From positions 4,508,446 through 4,572,445 of the forward strand of contig OY970829.1 in the NCBI GenBank assembly GCA_963853835.1: 64,000 nt of DNA, written 5' to 3'. The translations under genes and the position numbers were made by a program. Position 1 is the first letter of the stretch. Each line of letters opens with the position of its first letter. The DNA comes from Calendula officinalis. Lineage: Eukaryota; Streptophyta; Magnoliopsida; Asterales; Asteraceae. The notes below the pieces were generated by a model. It had not been told where the DNA came from. It saw only the letters and a program-made list of their open reading frames with translations, and ran no database searches. This document shows, one piece after another, positions 1-10,444 of this stretch.

Positions 1-704
1 GCAGTTGGGCGGATTCCCATCGACTCTTCCACGTTAGTTTTGAGATGACACGGGCGACTCCCGGTCATGAGGTGTGGAGAGAGGGGCAGTTGGGTGGATT
101 CCCATCGACTCTTCCACGATAGTGGTCTTACTCATTGGACGTATTCCGGTGGGCAAGGCAGGTATCGGTAGCGTGGGCGATCCTATTGCCGATACCTTGT
201 TTATAGTTAGCTCGGGGGCATCCTGATAACTAGATATGTTTGTGATTCTAGCTAGTTCGGGGGCAACCCGGTAGTTAGACGTGATTGCTAGGTAAGCAAG
301 ATTGATAGGGTCACACTGAGGTGACTAGACTGGATAGCTGGATATATATATATATATGTATATTGATTGATTATATGAAACGTGACATTTCATTTTATTA
401 TCGGGTCTAAACCATGTAGCTCACGAGACGTTTTTGTCTCACGTACTCCTTGTTTTGTTTTGTTTTGCTATGTACTCAGGTTCGGGATCGAAGGCTTAGG
501 TACGCATGGATAGAGATGCGGGACCTAGAATAGAAGAACACTAGATTGGATTTAGTCTTAGCTTGGTGATGATCTATTTTGTAACACCTACTTTTATACT
601 CTGATTTCATACCAAGGTTTTTGTAAATCTAAATTGGGGATGTTCTTCTATTTATAAAATGTTTTATTTTGGCCACTATTTGGCATTAAATTTGAGGTGT
701 TACA
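1..704 (+). mobile_element. 3' end of a Ty3/gypsy (Tekay-like) LTR, cut by window edge
   Basis: The stretch ends in GAGGTGTTACA at 704 and shares landmarks with the complete LTR at 60606-62823: the 'ACGAGAC...TTTGTCTCACGTACT' block near 421-448, 'CTATGTACTCAGGTTC' near 468-483, and a late 'TGTAACACC...ACTCTGAT' block near 580-606. No primer binding site follows position 704, so this is a 3' LTR or a solo LTR. Positions 1-37 and 85-122 are near-identical direct repeats inside the LTR. The 5' part lies outside the window. Confidence 0.75.
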
Positions 705-1051
705 AACGCCAATAGCCAACGCAGTACTTTTTAACAATAGCCGTTGGCATAGCCCCGTCCCTTAATGGCGTCAATTTGTTGCCTTGGGTTTGGGGATGGC
801 TTGAGGGGAGAGATTGGTTGGTGAAGTGGGGCCCAAATGGGAATTTTGTAATTGTGAGTCCTAAAAAACTGAAGGTATGATGTATTATTGGCATGAGTAT
901 ATCAGTTTAATGTCGGTTGGAGGGTGAGCTGATTTGGCGCTGATTTGGAAAAAACTGACATTGTCAGTTTGTGTAACTATTGGGAGTGGTCTAAGATTGA
1001 GGTCAAAACCTACGTCATGTACCAGTGGCGGATCAAGAAAAAAAAATGAGT
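705..1051. repeat. Degraded repeat, possible transposon relic
   Basis: No gene is seen. Segments such as 'CTAAAAAACTGAAG' and 'GCTGATTTGG' also occur in the same order at 32160-32260, so this is a dispersed repeat. Its class is not clear. Confidence 0.35.
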
Positions 1052-1059
1052 GGTATCAC

Positions 1060-1787
1060 TAGGGGTGTCAATCGGGTTTGTCGGGTCGGGTTTGGCTCTT
1101 ATCGGGTCGGGTCCGTCGGGTTTTGAGGTAAAAAATTCTAACCCGAAACCCGACCCTATAAGGAATCGGGTTAGTCGGGTTCGGGTTGGTCGGGTTTCGG
1201 GTTTTTCGGGTTGACCCGATCGGGTTGGTCGGGTTAGATAGTTCCACCTACAAGAAACACAAATTTATAAATAAAAAATGTCCTTGTACAACTTTTTATA
1301 TATATAGTACATGTTTTACAAGGTACATGATAATCGTATGTATATAGAATTACTAATTATTCAAGAACAACATATATTAGTTGTTAATTTCGTATTCTTT
1401 AAATCAAATATAATTAGTTTCACGATACTTACGAACACACTTACTTAGAAAATGAGTCCCTAAAACCGCCCAAAACTTCATTACTTTATCATATAAAAAG
1501 TTTCTTAAATTGTTTACATATTTTAAGATATCACATTCATTTTATCTACTAAATGTTAAAAAGAAAAAAACATTTAAACTTGAGTCGGGTCTAACGGGTC
1601 AACCCGAAACCCGATAAAAGTAACCAATCCTCACCCGATACCCGACCCGATATTAACGTCGGGTTTGTCGGGTCGGGTTTAAAAAACCCGATATCAACAT
1701 ATGACCCGAATACACCCGACCCGACTGGCATAATCGGGTTCGGGTTCGGGGTTGGGTCGGGTCGGGTTGACCCTTTTGACACCCCTA
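1060..1787. mobile_element. Non-autonomous hAT element (MITE) rich in CGGGTT
   Basis: The ends are inverted: TAGGGGTGTCAA at the left and TTGACACCCCTA at the right. The element is flanked by a perfect 8-bp duplication, GGTATCAC (1052-1059 and 1788-1795), which is the hAT signature. Subterminal DNA is a strand-skewed array of GGGTCGGGTT-like words and the centre is AT-rich. It has no transposase. Short open frames on the minus strand are by-products of the repeat. Confidence 0.9.
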
Positions 1788-2008
1788 GGTATCACCGATT
1801 GCACATTAATTTTTTCTTCAAGGATATCACCTACAGTAACAAAAAAGAATAATAATAATAATAACAAAATTTTAGTTATATTCATAAAAATTTCATGAGT
1901 TCTACGAGCAACACTGTGCATCGTACTAAGTACTCCCCTTTATTATGCCCTTCCAAAAAGTGACCGCTCTAGAATCTATATGGTGATGATGCACCGATAA
2001 GATAATTA

Positions 2009-2372
2009 AAAGGTTTTTTACCAATGGTTCTTTATGAAAAAGTCCGTCTATTTTTTCAGTTAACTAACATCACATGTGATGCACATGGGGGTATTTTGGT
2101 CAATTTGTCTTTCCCCTTCTCAATTTAATTACACGGACGGTCCTTTAAGTTTATAGCAAATTTCACCAATGGTCCTTTAGGAAAGATAAATTGACCAAAA
2201 TACCCCCATGTGCATCACATGTGATGTTAGTTAACTTGAAAGATAGACAGACTTTTTCATAAAGGGCCATCGGTGAAAAACCTTTCAAAAATAAGGACCA
2301 TCGGTGTAATTTTTGAAACTAAATGACCATTGGTGAAATTTGTTATAAACTTAAAGGACCATTCATGTAATT
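2009..2372. repeat. Large foldback (nested inverted repeats)
   Basis: Arms of about 105 bases (2009-2114 and 2180-2286) are near-perfect inverted copies. Both contain the palindrome ATCACATGTGAT and 'GGGGGTATTTTGGTCAATTT'. A second inverted pair (about 2127-2179 and 2319-2372) is interlocked with the first. No coding potential is seen. It is probably a foldback transposon and could be transcribed into a long hairpin RNA. Confidence 0.7.
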
Positions 2373-2570
2373 TACTCTAATTAAAAATTACTTGCTAAAA
2401 ATTTAATTTTTTCCTTAGTTAAATATTAGTGAAAGGCCCGCGAAAGAATTACTATATATTATAATTAGCATACCACTAAATGGCACTATAAATAGTAGGA
2501 TTTTGTGCTAAAATGCGCCGAATTTATCAAGCTATAAGCGTTCTATATGGGATGTTGAACAAGATTCCAA

Positions 2571-2690
2571 GTTGGCGCAGTGGTAACATCCTATAGTTTT
2601 AAGAGGGAAACCCAAGTTCAAATCTTCACATGTGCCTTTTTTCTTGGTTTTCTTCTTTCAAATTCACAAAAGAGTCAATAGACTTTACAC
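2571..2690 (+). repeat. tRNA-derived SINE-like copy
   Basis: An exact RNA polymerase III A box, TGGCGCAGTGG, lies at 2573-2583, with a B-box-like GTTCAAATC at 2616-2624. The same A box recurs at 48603-48613. The ends are not defined. Confidence 0.5.
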
Positions 2691-2716
2691 ATCTCCAATA
2701 ATACTCAACAATAATA

Positions 2717-3025
2717 CTTCCTCCGTATCACAATAAGTGATAATATGGGGTTTCTTTTTTTTAGGCAAAAGATTAAAGTAGGAGTTTAAATATATTAAAT
2801 TACATAGTTAGTGAAGGTTGGGTCCCACTTTTTTTGAATAAAGTGATATTAATGAGTTTTAAAAGTAAAAGTAAGGGTATAAGGGTAATTTCACTTTATT
2901 AAAATAGATAGTTAGTGGAAGATGTGTCCCACATTTTTACCAAATAAGGTAACTTTTGAAGTGTATCACTTATTATGAAACACCCATAAATAGAAAGTGT
3001 ATCACTTACTGTGATACGGAGGAAG
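2717..3025. mobile_element. Stowaway-like (Tc1/mariner) MITE
   Basis: Terminal inverted repeats CTTCCTCCGTATCACA and its complement are flanked by TA on both sides (2715-2716 and 3026-3027). It belongs to the most frequent MITE group in this window. Confidence 0.85.
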
Positions 3026-3267
3026 TATATACAAATGAAATGAAATAGTTGAATATATTTTTAATATATTTTTTTTTGTTTTTCCCAGAAATAACATTTA
3101 AGTTATAGTCAAAGAAGTCTTACTTCCTTGAAGATTATGCATTCTTATAAATCCCGCCGCAACGTGCGGGCTTATAATATCCTCGTAAGAAATAATCACG
3201 ATAAATGATTAAGTGTACATCATGAGGAAATCACTATTATCATGAAAGAGCCCATTATAAATAAAAT

Positions 3268-3422
3268 GGTTTTGTTAATGACAATCTTTAGGGTTGTCTT
3301 TAACATGCATAAAGGGTTTGTACATTCATTGATAGAGTAGTGATCCTAAAATTAAGGGGGCGGTTTTTACTTTGATTTTATCTTCTTATTGACTACCCCT
3401 AGGGCTGTCATTATCATTTTCC
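3268..3422. mobile_element. Short MULE-type MITE with palindromic ends
   Basis: It starts GGTTTTGTTAATGACA and ends TGTCATTATCATTTTCC, like the better preserved copy at 35903-36056. The target duplication is not clear here. Confidence 0.6.
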
Positions 3423-3610
3423 TAAAAATACTACTCCATTTTTTTTTCTTCCTTTCACCAACTAACTTCTGTGTCTTTTCTTTCTGAATTTAAATTAGTC
3501 ATAAAATACAAAATCTCTCTAACCAAATATTAATATAAATCTATATTTATATTTGTAGGAGATGACTTATAAACTAATAAAAGTATTTACAATTACTTAT
3601 AAATCTACTT

Positions 3611-3998
3611 GGGGGTGTTTGGGATTGCGTTTTGAGTAAGATTATCTGCTTATTGCGTTTTGAAAACACAAATAATCTAAATTGAGTGTTTGGCAAAAAG
3701 TTTGAAATAATCACTTATTTGCGTTTTGGACCCTCCAAAATGGAGTTTTGGAAAAGCAAGTGAGGGGTTGCTTATTTGCGTTTTCAAAACGGATTATTTC
3801 ATTTTACCTATTAAATAGATAAATAATCAAGTTTGCCAAACACTAAAAAAAAGTGATTATCTGATTATTGCGATTTCAAACAACATAATCAAATCCAAAC
3901 ATTATTTTTCATAATCACGTTTTGAGATCGCTGATTATCTGATTATTCATTTTCAAAACGAATAATCTATTTTCAATAAGCAATCCCAAAAACCCCCA
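3611..3998. mobile_element. Foldback MITE with GGGGGTGTTTGGGATTGC ends
   Basis: The ends are inverted: GGGGGTGTTTGGGATTGC at the left and GCAATCCCAAAAACCCCC at the right. Subterminal words (GATTATCTG, TTGCGTTTTGA) recur on both strands. A diverged relative seems to lie in the UTR intron near 28920-29195. Confidence 0.65.
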
Positions 3999-3999
3999 A

Positions 4000-5461
4000 T
4001 GTCCCAATATAGACGGAAATATAGGGAAAAGACAAAAGAAATGAAACAATGACATTGTAACTTTTTAGATATCGGTGGCATATGGTCCTATGGATAATTT
4101 AAAAGTATACTGCTATAGACAATAGTTGAATCACTTATATCTTAAGGAAAATGTCCCCACCGGAGAGCATATTATAACGGAAATATCTTTCATAAAATTA
4201 AAATTATGTCGTTTTTTCTTAGTGGGAACATCAGCCAGTTCAATTGTTTGTGTTCATGGACTTAAGAGTTCATGAACTCAATCAACAAACGATGAATAAT
4301 TATTAAACATGGTTCCATACTTCCATGAATCCTTATGTAAGTAAATCTCCTGCTTTTATCACCCACACTGGGTGGATCTATCATCTATATCGTGAAAAGG
4401 GGGGGAACCAGGCCGTACGACCCAAACCACCAAACTGGTAATGGACGGTTTGGCCAGTTCCGCCGACCAAGTCGGACCCCGTCCAATTTAGTTTCACATT
4501 TTCCCAAACCATAGTTACTGATTCGATCAAGGATTTCGGGCGACCGAACCAGACCGTGTCCACCACTAGAGGATAATATACATGGATGTTACTCATATTT
4601 TCATCTTTGTTTATCAAGGCTGTTTATCAAATAAATTTTATGTCATCAACGTATGTTTGTTAATTTATCATATTTATAAATTACAACCAAATTTATTACT
4701 AAAAACTACTCCGTATAAAGTTATAATAGAAATCTAATTTTAGTATTTTATGACAATAACATAATATTTTAAAAGTGAGACATTATTAATGCACTTCTAA
4801 AACACTTTCTAATAAAATAGATTTGCGTTTTTTTTAAAGTGATATTTTACATTTGAATTTACTTTTAATTAATTAAATTACGTTCTTACTGTTTATCATT
4901 TGATAATTTCTAACAATAAAATTGGCGTGAGTTGTTAAATGAATATAAAATTACACAAATTTTTACATAGAATTTACTATGTAATTACATTTTAACGAGC
5001 TCTCACTCTCTCAGTCTCTCACACACCAGGTGCACAAATACATTTATTTACATCTTTTACATATTCAACACATTATGGTACACACATGTCACATGAATAC
5101 ATTTTTTACACATTTTTAGCCTTACTTTTTTTTTTGATTATGCCATGGACCGAACGAAACTTAACTCATTTTATGATTTATTGCATCAGAACTACACGGA
5201 GAACTCAACGGATTTTCCCTCCCCGCAGATATTAATTTTTTTTTAATCAAATGAATGATTACGAGGAATACGGAGCTGACTATGCCTATATGCATTATGA
5301 TCCTATAATGGATCCATTGGTGCAATCATCCTTAGTACACTTCCTATACCTCTCGAAGTGTGGAGCCGAAAGAATAGATCTAAATCTTTTCCATCCTCAT
5401 TATATGCGCTTGTCTATTATATATAGCCTAGTAGCTCGTAAGTCAACGGTCACACTGGGAT
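4000..5461. other. AT-rich DNA without recognised gene
   Basis: About 4385-4560 holds GGTTTGG/CCAAACC-rich low-complexity DNA like that inside the hAT MITEs, without visible termini. Open frames here have no recognisable product. Confidence 0.5.
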
Positions 5462-5650
5462 CGTTGGCTAGTTAGTAAGTTAGTGGTTCGAGCCTAGACA
5501 GCGATATCCACAAGGGGCATTATGTCTTCCCTCGAACCCTTAACGTATTCACCCGAGGAAAAGCCTCCGGCAAAACTCGAACCCGAGACCTTGTGAAGGA
5601 AACCCCCAAGGTTTCCCTTGGTGGCCAGTTGATCTACATCAACTCGTTAT
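5462..5650 (-). repeat. Dispersed SINE-like repeat, copy 1
   Basis: It shares 'GGCTAGTTAGTAAGTTAGTG' and the following block with 15240-15425, and more distantly with 33771-33995 and 46895-47005. On the minus strand GGGTTCGAGTT resembles a pol III B box. Assignment to SINEs is by inference. Confidence 0.45.
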
Positions 5651-6175
5651 TTTTAGCCTTACTTAGGTATGTACTTATAAGCATGCACACACATATCACA
5701 TAATCTCTTTTGCTTTCACTCACACTCTTTATGATGTCTCACTAGATCCAAATAGAGTTATGATTGTCTACATATTACATTTTCATACTCCTCCTTTAAA
5801 GGGATTGTGTATTGTCGTTATATAAATGGGTATACTCACATCAATCATTTGTTCTCAAATTTTTTAGAGTTTTAAAATATGATTTTACATGTATAACTTA
5901 TATACATGAAGAAATGAGCTTACAAGATGACAAAGGTTTAAACTGTTAATGTAGATTGTAGTGAGTAGTGCTTCACGAGCTACAGAAAAAAAAATGTTTA
6001 TTCTAAAGATACCTTAAGCATCCATTTCCACTTAAAATAGACAATACGATCAATTTAAAATAAATTCAAAAACTCTAATAAAAAAAAAAATTTGAAAAAA
6101 AGACGGAAAAAAGGGAAAATAAGCAGCAATATAAATCACAAAAACAAGATGTACTTCCGAAATACAATCTCAAGC

Positions 6176-6183
6176 CTATAAAG
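6176..6183 (+). promoter_or_regulatory. Putative TATA box of the MYB gene
   Basis: CTATAAAG lies about 130 bases upstream of the start codon at 6312. A pyrimidine-rich stretch that suits a 5' UTR lies between them. Confidence 0.45.
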
Positions 6184-6311
6184 ACTCACACACAAAACCA
6201 CTCCTTTTCACTTTCAGCCCCCATTCTACTCCCATCCCTTTAATTTCTTTCATTTTTTAAATAAGATTATTATTCATTTAAAACCAGGTGAAATAATGTT
6301 TTCGAAAAAAA

Positions 6312-7455
6312 ATGGCTCCTGAAGTTGGTGCCACCTCTGCAATGAGAAACACGGCAACCGGTGGTGGTGGTTGTGGACGGAGCAACGGAGGCCAAGTTTT
6401 GAAGAAAGGGCCGTGGACGGCGGCAGAAGATACTGTTTTAATGGAGTACGTAAAGAAACACGGCGAAGGGAATTGGAACGCCGTTCAACGGAATTCAGGG
6501 TTGATGAGATGTGGAAAAAGTTGCCGGCTCCGGTGGGCCAATCATTTGAGACCGAATTTGAAAAAAGGAGCTTTTACGCCTGAAGAAGAACGACAAATTA
6601 TCGAACTTCATTCCAAATTCGGCAACAAATGGGCTCGTATGGTCCTTCATGTATGTATACATGTTTCTTGAATTTTATTCATTTTCAAAAGATTTTTTTA
6701 TTAATTTTTATTGTTTTTTTAGCTTCAAGGAAGAACAGATAACGACATCAAGAATTACTGGAATACGAGGCAGAAAAGACGATTACGTGCTGGTTTACCG
6801 ATATATCCGGTTGATTTTCATCAACATCATCGAAGACATCAGGGACAATCGTTACAAAACCAAACAATCCCATTTTCGTCGTCGTCTTCATCATCAAATC
6901 ATGCAAACACGGCCCTCGATTCGATTTCTCCGATGTTGTTCGATCCTACGAATTATCCGGTGATTAATACGCCTTATTATGTTCAAAATTCACAATCCGA
7001 TTTCAAGATTCTTCATTCAAATGGTCAATTCGCGAATCCGAAATGCTCACCACCTTCAATATCATTATTTAGTCAAGGATTTCCAAGTTCTCTTCATTCC
7101 GATAATGACATGATTCAAATACCGAAAACGGAACCATCTTTTAATGATGTCAGGTTGTATGAAAACGTAGAAAACGAGTTCCCTTCAATCCAATCGTCTT
7201 TTCAAGCAATCACTCCAACGTGTTCTTCAAACACGGTGATCGTATCATTGTGCCATCAAACGATGGAGATAATGCAATTTCATCATATTCAAATAGTGGT
7301 TTGTTGGAGGATGTTTTAGGTGAATCTCGAGTTTTGTTGAGCGCTCAAATACTTTCTACCGAAAGTAAATCTTTGGATACTGAAAAGCACAATAACACTG
7401 ATTCAATCCATAAAATGGTGTTTGATGATGATTTTGAGGAGAAAAGTGAAGAAGA
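6312..7455 (+). pseudogene. GAMYB-like R2R3-MYB, 5' part (exon 1 and start of exon 2)
   Basis: This encodes the DNA-binding part of a GAMYB-clade transcription factor (MYB33/65/101 group: gibberellin, anther and pollen functions in known relatives). Exon 1 is 6312-6650 and a 72-base GT-AG intron spans 6651-6722. Exon 2 starts at 6723 in phase 0. R2 begins at KKGPWTAAED (residues about 31-40) and has the spaced tryptophans; R3 begins KKGAFTPEEE and ends DNDIKNYWNTR. Next comes RAGLPIYP, typical of the clade. Two oddities occur. The usual 'MAAQLPGR' reads MVLH-LQGR across the intron. A one-base loss near 7226-7235 shifts the frame: upstream reads ...TCSSNT, downstream GDRIIVPSNDG...GLLEDVLGES. 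The coding sense stops at 7455, where a retroelement begins; the gene resumes at 13356. I think it is a pseudogene. A sequencing error could explain the shift but not the insertion. Confidence 0.85.
7174..7194 (+). promoter_or_regulatory. miR159-type target site in the MYB coding region
   Basis: This 21-base site contains TTCCCTTCAATCCAA. Against the perfect complement of canonical miR159 there are three mismatches (site positions 1, 2 and 21) and one G:U pair (position 6). In the protein it encodes EFPSIQ, where GAMYB proteins have ELPSxQ and their known miR159 site. Canonical cleavage would fall within the perfectly paired centre. Confidence 0.8.
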
Positions 7456-7684
7456 TGGATTAGGGTTTTAGTGAGAGAAATCTAGAGAGAGAGAGAGTGA
7501 ACAAATGCAGAGAAATTGAAATGATAACTGTGCAAAAGTTAAAGAATTAAGCCTTACACTTTGGTATTTATACCATGACTTAATTCCTTGTTAGTTAGGA
7601 CCATTTCCTAACTAAAACTTAACATATATACAATGTTACACTTTACCCCCTGGACTATCTATTACAACTTTCTAGTACCTAACA
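7456..7684 (-). repeat. 3' LTR of the element in MYB (229 bp)
   Basis: On the minus strand it runs from TGTTAGG to AATCCA. About 163 bases match the other LTR closely. The outer 66 bases (CT-rich) have no partner in the right-hand copy. Confidence 0.65.
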
Positions 7685-7696
7685 ATCTCCCCCTTT
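7685..7696 (-). other. Polypurine tract of the element
   Basis: The minus strand reads AAAGGGGGAGAT directly before the LTR start TGTTAGG. This fixes the element's orientation. Confidence 0.7.
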
Positions 7697-7989
7697 GTAA
7701 TAGTAGACTAGGTTGCATATCTCTGAAGACTTCTGTGTTTGTAAGGCTGGAGCTGAGAATTGAACCGTTGAGCAGTTATGCTGATAAAACAGCATCAGCC
7801 TGAAATCATCAGTGACAGACATACTTTTAATCGGCTTTTCAACCAATATAAAGTATTCCAGAAGACTTCATGCAAATCGACTGAATGTAGACCCATAGAT
7901 AGAGCGGTTAGCAGCGGAAGTCCTTTCTTGAAGTTGTGGCGTTTGTCGATTTGCTGCAGATCCTTGGTACCTGATGTTTGTTGAAGTTG

Positions 7990-8175
7990 AAGCAGTGCGG
8001 AATGTTGATATGTTGTGGATTTTCTGACCGTTGTTGATAATGTTGGAGTACGGTCATAGAATCCCTTATCTGATTTATTGACTGTTGTTGATAAGATTGA
8101 AGTACAGTCATCAGATTTTCTATCAGACATAGTGACCGTTGTTGATAAGAATGGAGTACGGTCGTCTGATCTTCG
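7990..8175. repeat. Three diverged tandem units of about 60 bp
   Basis: The unit core 'GACCGTTGTTGATAA...GGAGTACGGTCAT' occurs three times (starting near 8027, 8087 and 8132) in the non-gag half of the retroelement. Confidence 0.7.
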
Positions 8176-8185
8176 CACAAGAATG

Positions 8186-9690
8186 TATCAGGGTAACCCA
8201 GGATCACATAGATTGCCTGTTAGCACAACAGTTACAGAAACTGTGTGACCTACGTTCAGTGTTGGCATTGATGTTAGCACTGGTAGGATTTCCATTCAAT
8301 CATCGTGGAATACCAATAATTTTGGTATCACTACGAATGTTCCGGCAATATCTCAAAGATATGCTTGGTAGAGTGTCTGTGTCCTAGAGAAATTTAATTC
8401 GGTTCTAGACTCTATATGTGGACAAACGAAGGCGAGGACTGGAGGTGGGTCCTCTTTTTCAATATCAACAATCTCCAAATGAGATGTCGATAGTGGATGT
8501 GGTTATCTCCGTGATTTTGAAACAAGTACTTTTTGTACTTGAGTGGTCAGTGGGGGTTGTGCATTGCATCACTGGGTCCATGATGTCTTAATCAGAAAGC
8601 AACATATGCAATCTGATATAGATGAGGTTACCCGGTCATTTGTTCGGTTTAGGGAGGGTTTTCCGTTTTCTTTTAACCCTTTCACACACGCTCCTCACTC
8701 AACTCACTTTTTCATTTTTCAACCACACCCTCGTTTTTGTTTTTACCATGTGATAAGCTGATTTGCACCCCATACTTCATACCCCCTCTCAATTTTTACC
8801 TCAGCGCACCCCAATCAAGATCCCATGATACTTGATTCTGCTCACCTAGACCTAGGGACCCTCACTTTTTAGTTCTTATATTGTCGGTGGCTCCGGGGAA
8901 GATCATGCTGGGTTTAGCAGATCATAGGAGTAATTTGAGAGTGGTCTATTACGCTCATGTGCATTTTAATCAGCTTTCAAAAGATGTTGCATTTTAGAAA
9001 TTCACATGGATTTTTTTTTATTTTTTTTAATCGGAATTCTTTATGTGTTTCCGGCATAAGTTGTTGCCTTTTTTATTGAAAATTTTAGGCACAGCAACTT
9101 GAACAGTTTAGGTAATACCATGCTCACATAGAGTGACCGTTAGCACACCATTTGATTCAATAGTCCTTTGCACAACAGTCGATTCAATTGTGTGACCTGC
9201 ATTTAGAGTTGGCGTAATTTTAGCTCTAGCAGGATTTCCGCTCAATCTTCGTGAAGCACCAGATTGTGATGCCACTATGAGTGTTCCGATGAATTCACAG
9301 GGATTCATTTTAATAGTGTATGTGTCCTATATTGGAAATATTTGACGGTGAGATCTAGACACACTGTGCATTAAAATGAGACGTAACCCGGGGCAGGAGG
9401 TTAATGATTTCAATACCAACATACTCCGAATGAGTAGTCGATAGATTATGTGCTACGTCCCCTGATGAATTGAAACAAATTCCTGTTGAGAGGAATCTGA
9501 GTGGTTGGTGGTGGAGTGCATTTGCTTTACTGGGCCAGTAAAGTCTAGTGAAACATTCAACTTATGAATGATCACCTATTTGAATGGTTGCCCGGTTCGT
9601 TGACGGTTTGGATGCACTCAAAGGTGTATTTTCTTAGATTTATCATGTTTTCACATCACCTTGCACTCACCTATTTCTATACCCTAGACC
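8186..9690. repeat. Old duplication (about 8186-8830 and 9107-9690), unknown content
   Basis: The two segments share long collinear words: 'CACATAGA...GTTAGCAC', 'GTGTGACCT', 'GGATTTCC...CTCAATC', 'AATATCAACA/AATACCAACA...TCCAAATGAG/TCCGAATGAG' and 'CCCGGT'. On the minus strand both encode a similar peptide core: PTLNVGHTV near 8262 and PTLNAGHTI near 9215. The second copy has an open frame of 66 codons (9308-9108); the first is broken. I do not recognise the protein. It may be captured host DNA or a decayed element gene. Confidence 0.5.
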
Positions 9691-10079
9691 TATACCCTCA
9701 CATTTACCAGTTGGCAGAAAAATATTTCCCTGGGAAGGTAGGTCGGATCTGGCAAACCATGGGAAGGTATTGTCTTGTGAAGTAGTAAGTAACGAGAATT
9801 AAAAGAATTTGTAATAAACAGATGCTATCTTTACTAGGGAACTAGTAAAGAGATCGTTTACGGATATTACAACGACTTATAACTAACGTTACAAACATAA
9901 AACCTTTTTGATTTGGGTAATTTGTTTTTATTTTCTTAATTTTCTCCCCCTAGAAATAATAATTCTCCCCCTAGAATTATTATTTCTCCCCCTCGACAAA
10001 ACAAAAGTATTAAAAAGTTTTGAGTTTTGAGGACGTACCTTATACATCGTCGGAGGGTTGAAGGAGAGTGTTTGCGGTG

Positions 10080-10320
10080 AAGGTTGATTGAGCTTTGTGC
10101 TTTCTGTTGAGAGCGGGTTCTGAATCTGTTGTGATCAGAAGCCATCTTTCGTTGAGGACCGGGTTTCAAGCTGAGATATTTGAAAGCCATTCGTTGGAGA
10201 GCGGGTCATACATTGTAGTATGTATAAGCCATTCTGTTGAGACTCGAATTATACACTGAATTGTGTATAAGTCATTATGTTGAGGCTCGAGTTATACACT
10301 GAAGTGTGTATAAGTCATTG
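10080..10320. repeat. Degenerate tandem repeats of about 46-50 bp
   Basis: Units share 'GTTGAG-CTCGA-TTATACACTGAA-TGTGTATAAGTCATT'. The last three are clear and two earlier ones are weaker. Each unit holds a short inverted repeat around ATACACT/TGTGTAT. They lie just beyond the 3' end of gag in the element's sense. Confidence 0.65.
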
Positions 10321-10444
10321 TGAACTCCAAACACCTTGCTGGTTATTCTACATAAAACAATTAAAACATGTTTGGTACCCAATTATCTATGGGTCCTATA
10401 CGATTAGTGACAGATGTTTTATGTAGAATTGTTTTATGATCAAT

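Noticed and set aside
1075..1260. Telomere-like GGGTCGGGTT arrays
   Set aside because: They are not the plant telomere unit TTTAGGG and are bounded by hAT ends.
1591..1782. Pro/Asn/Arg-rich minus-strand open frame
   Set aside because: It comes from CGGGTT repeats in the hAT MITE.
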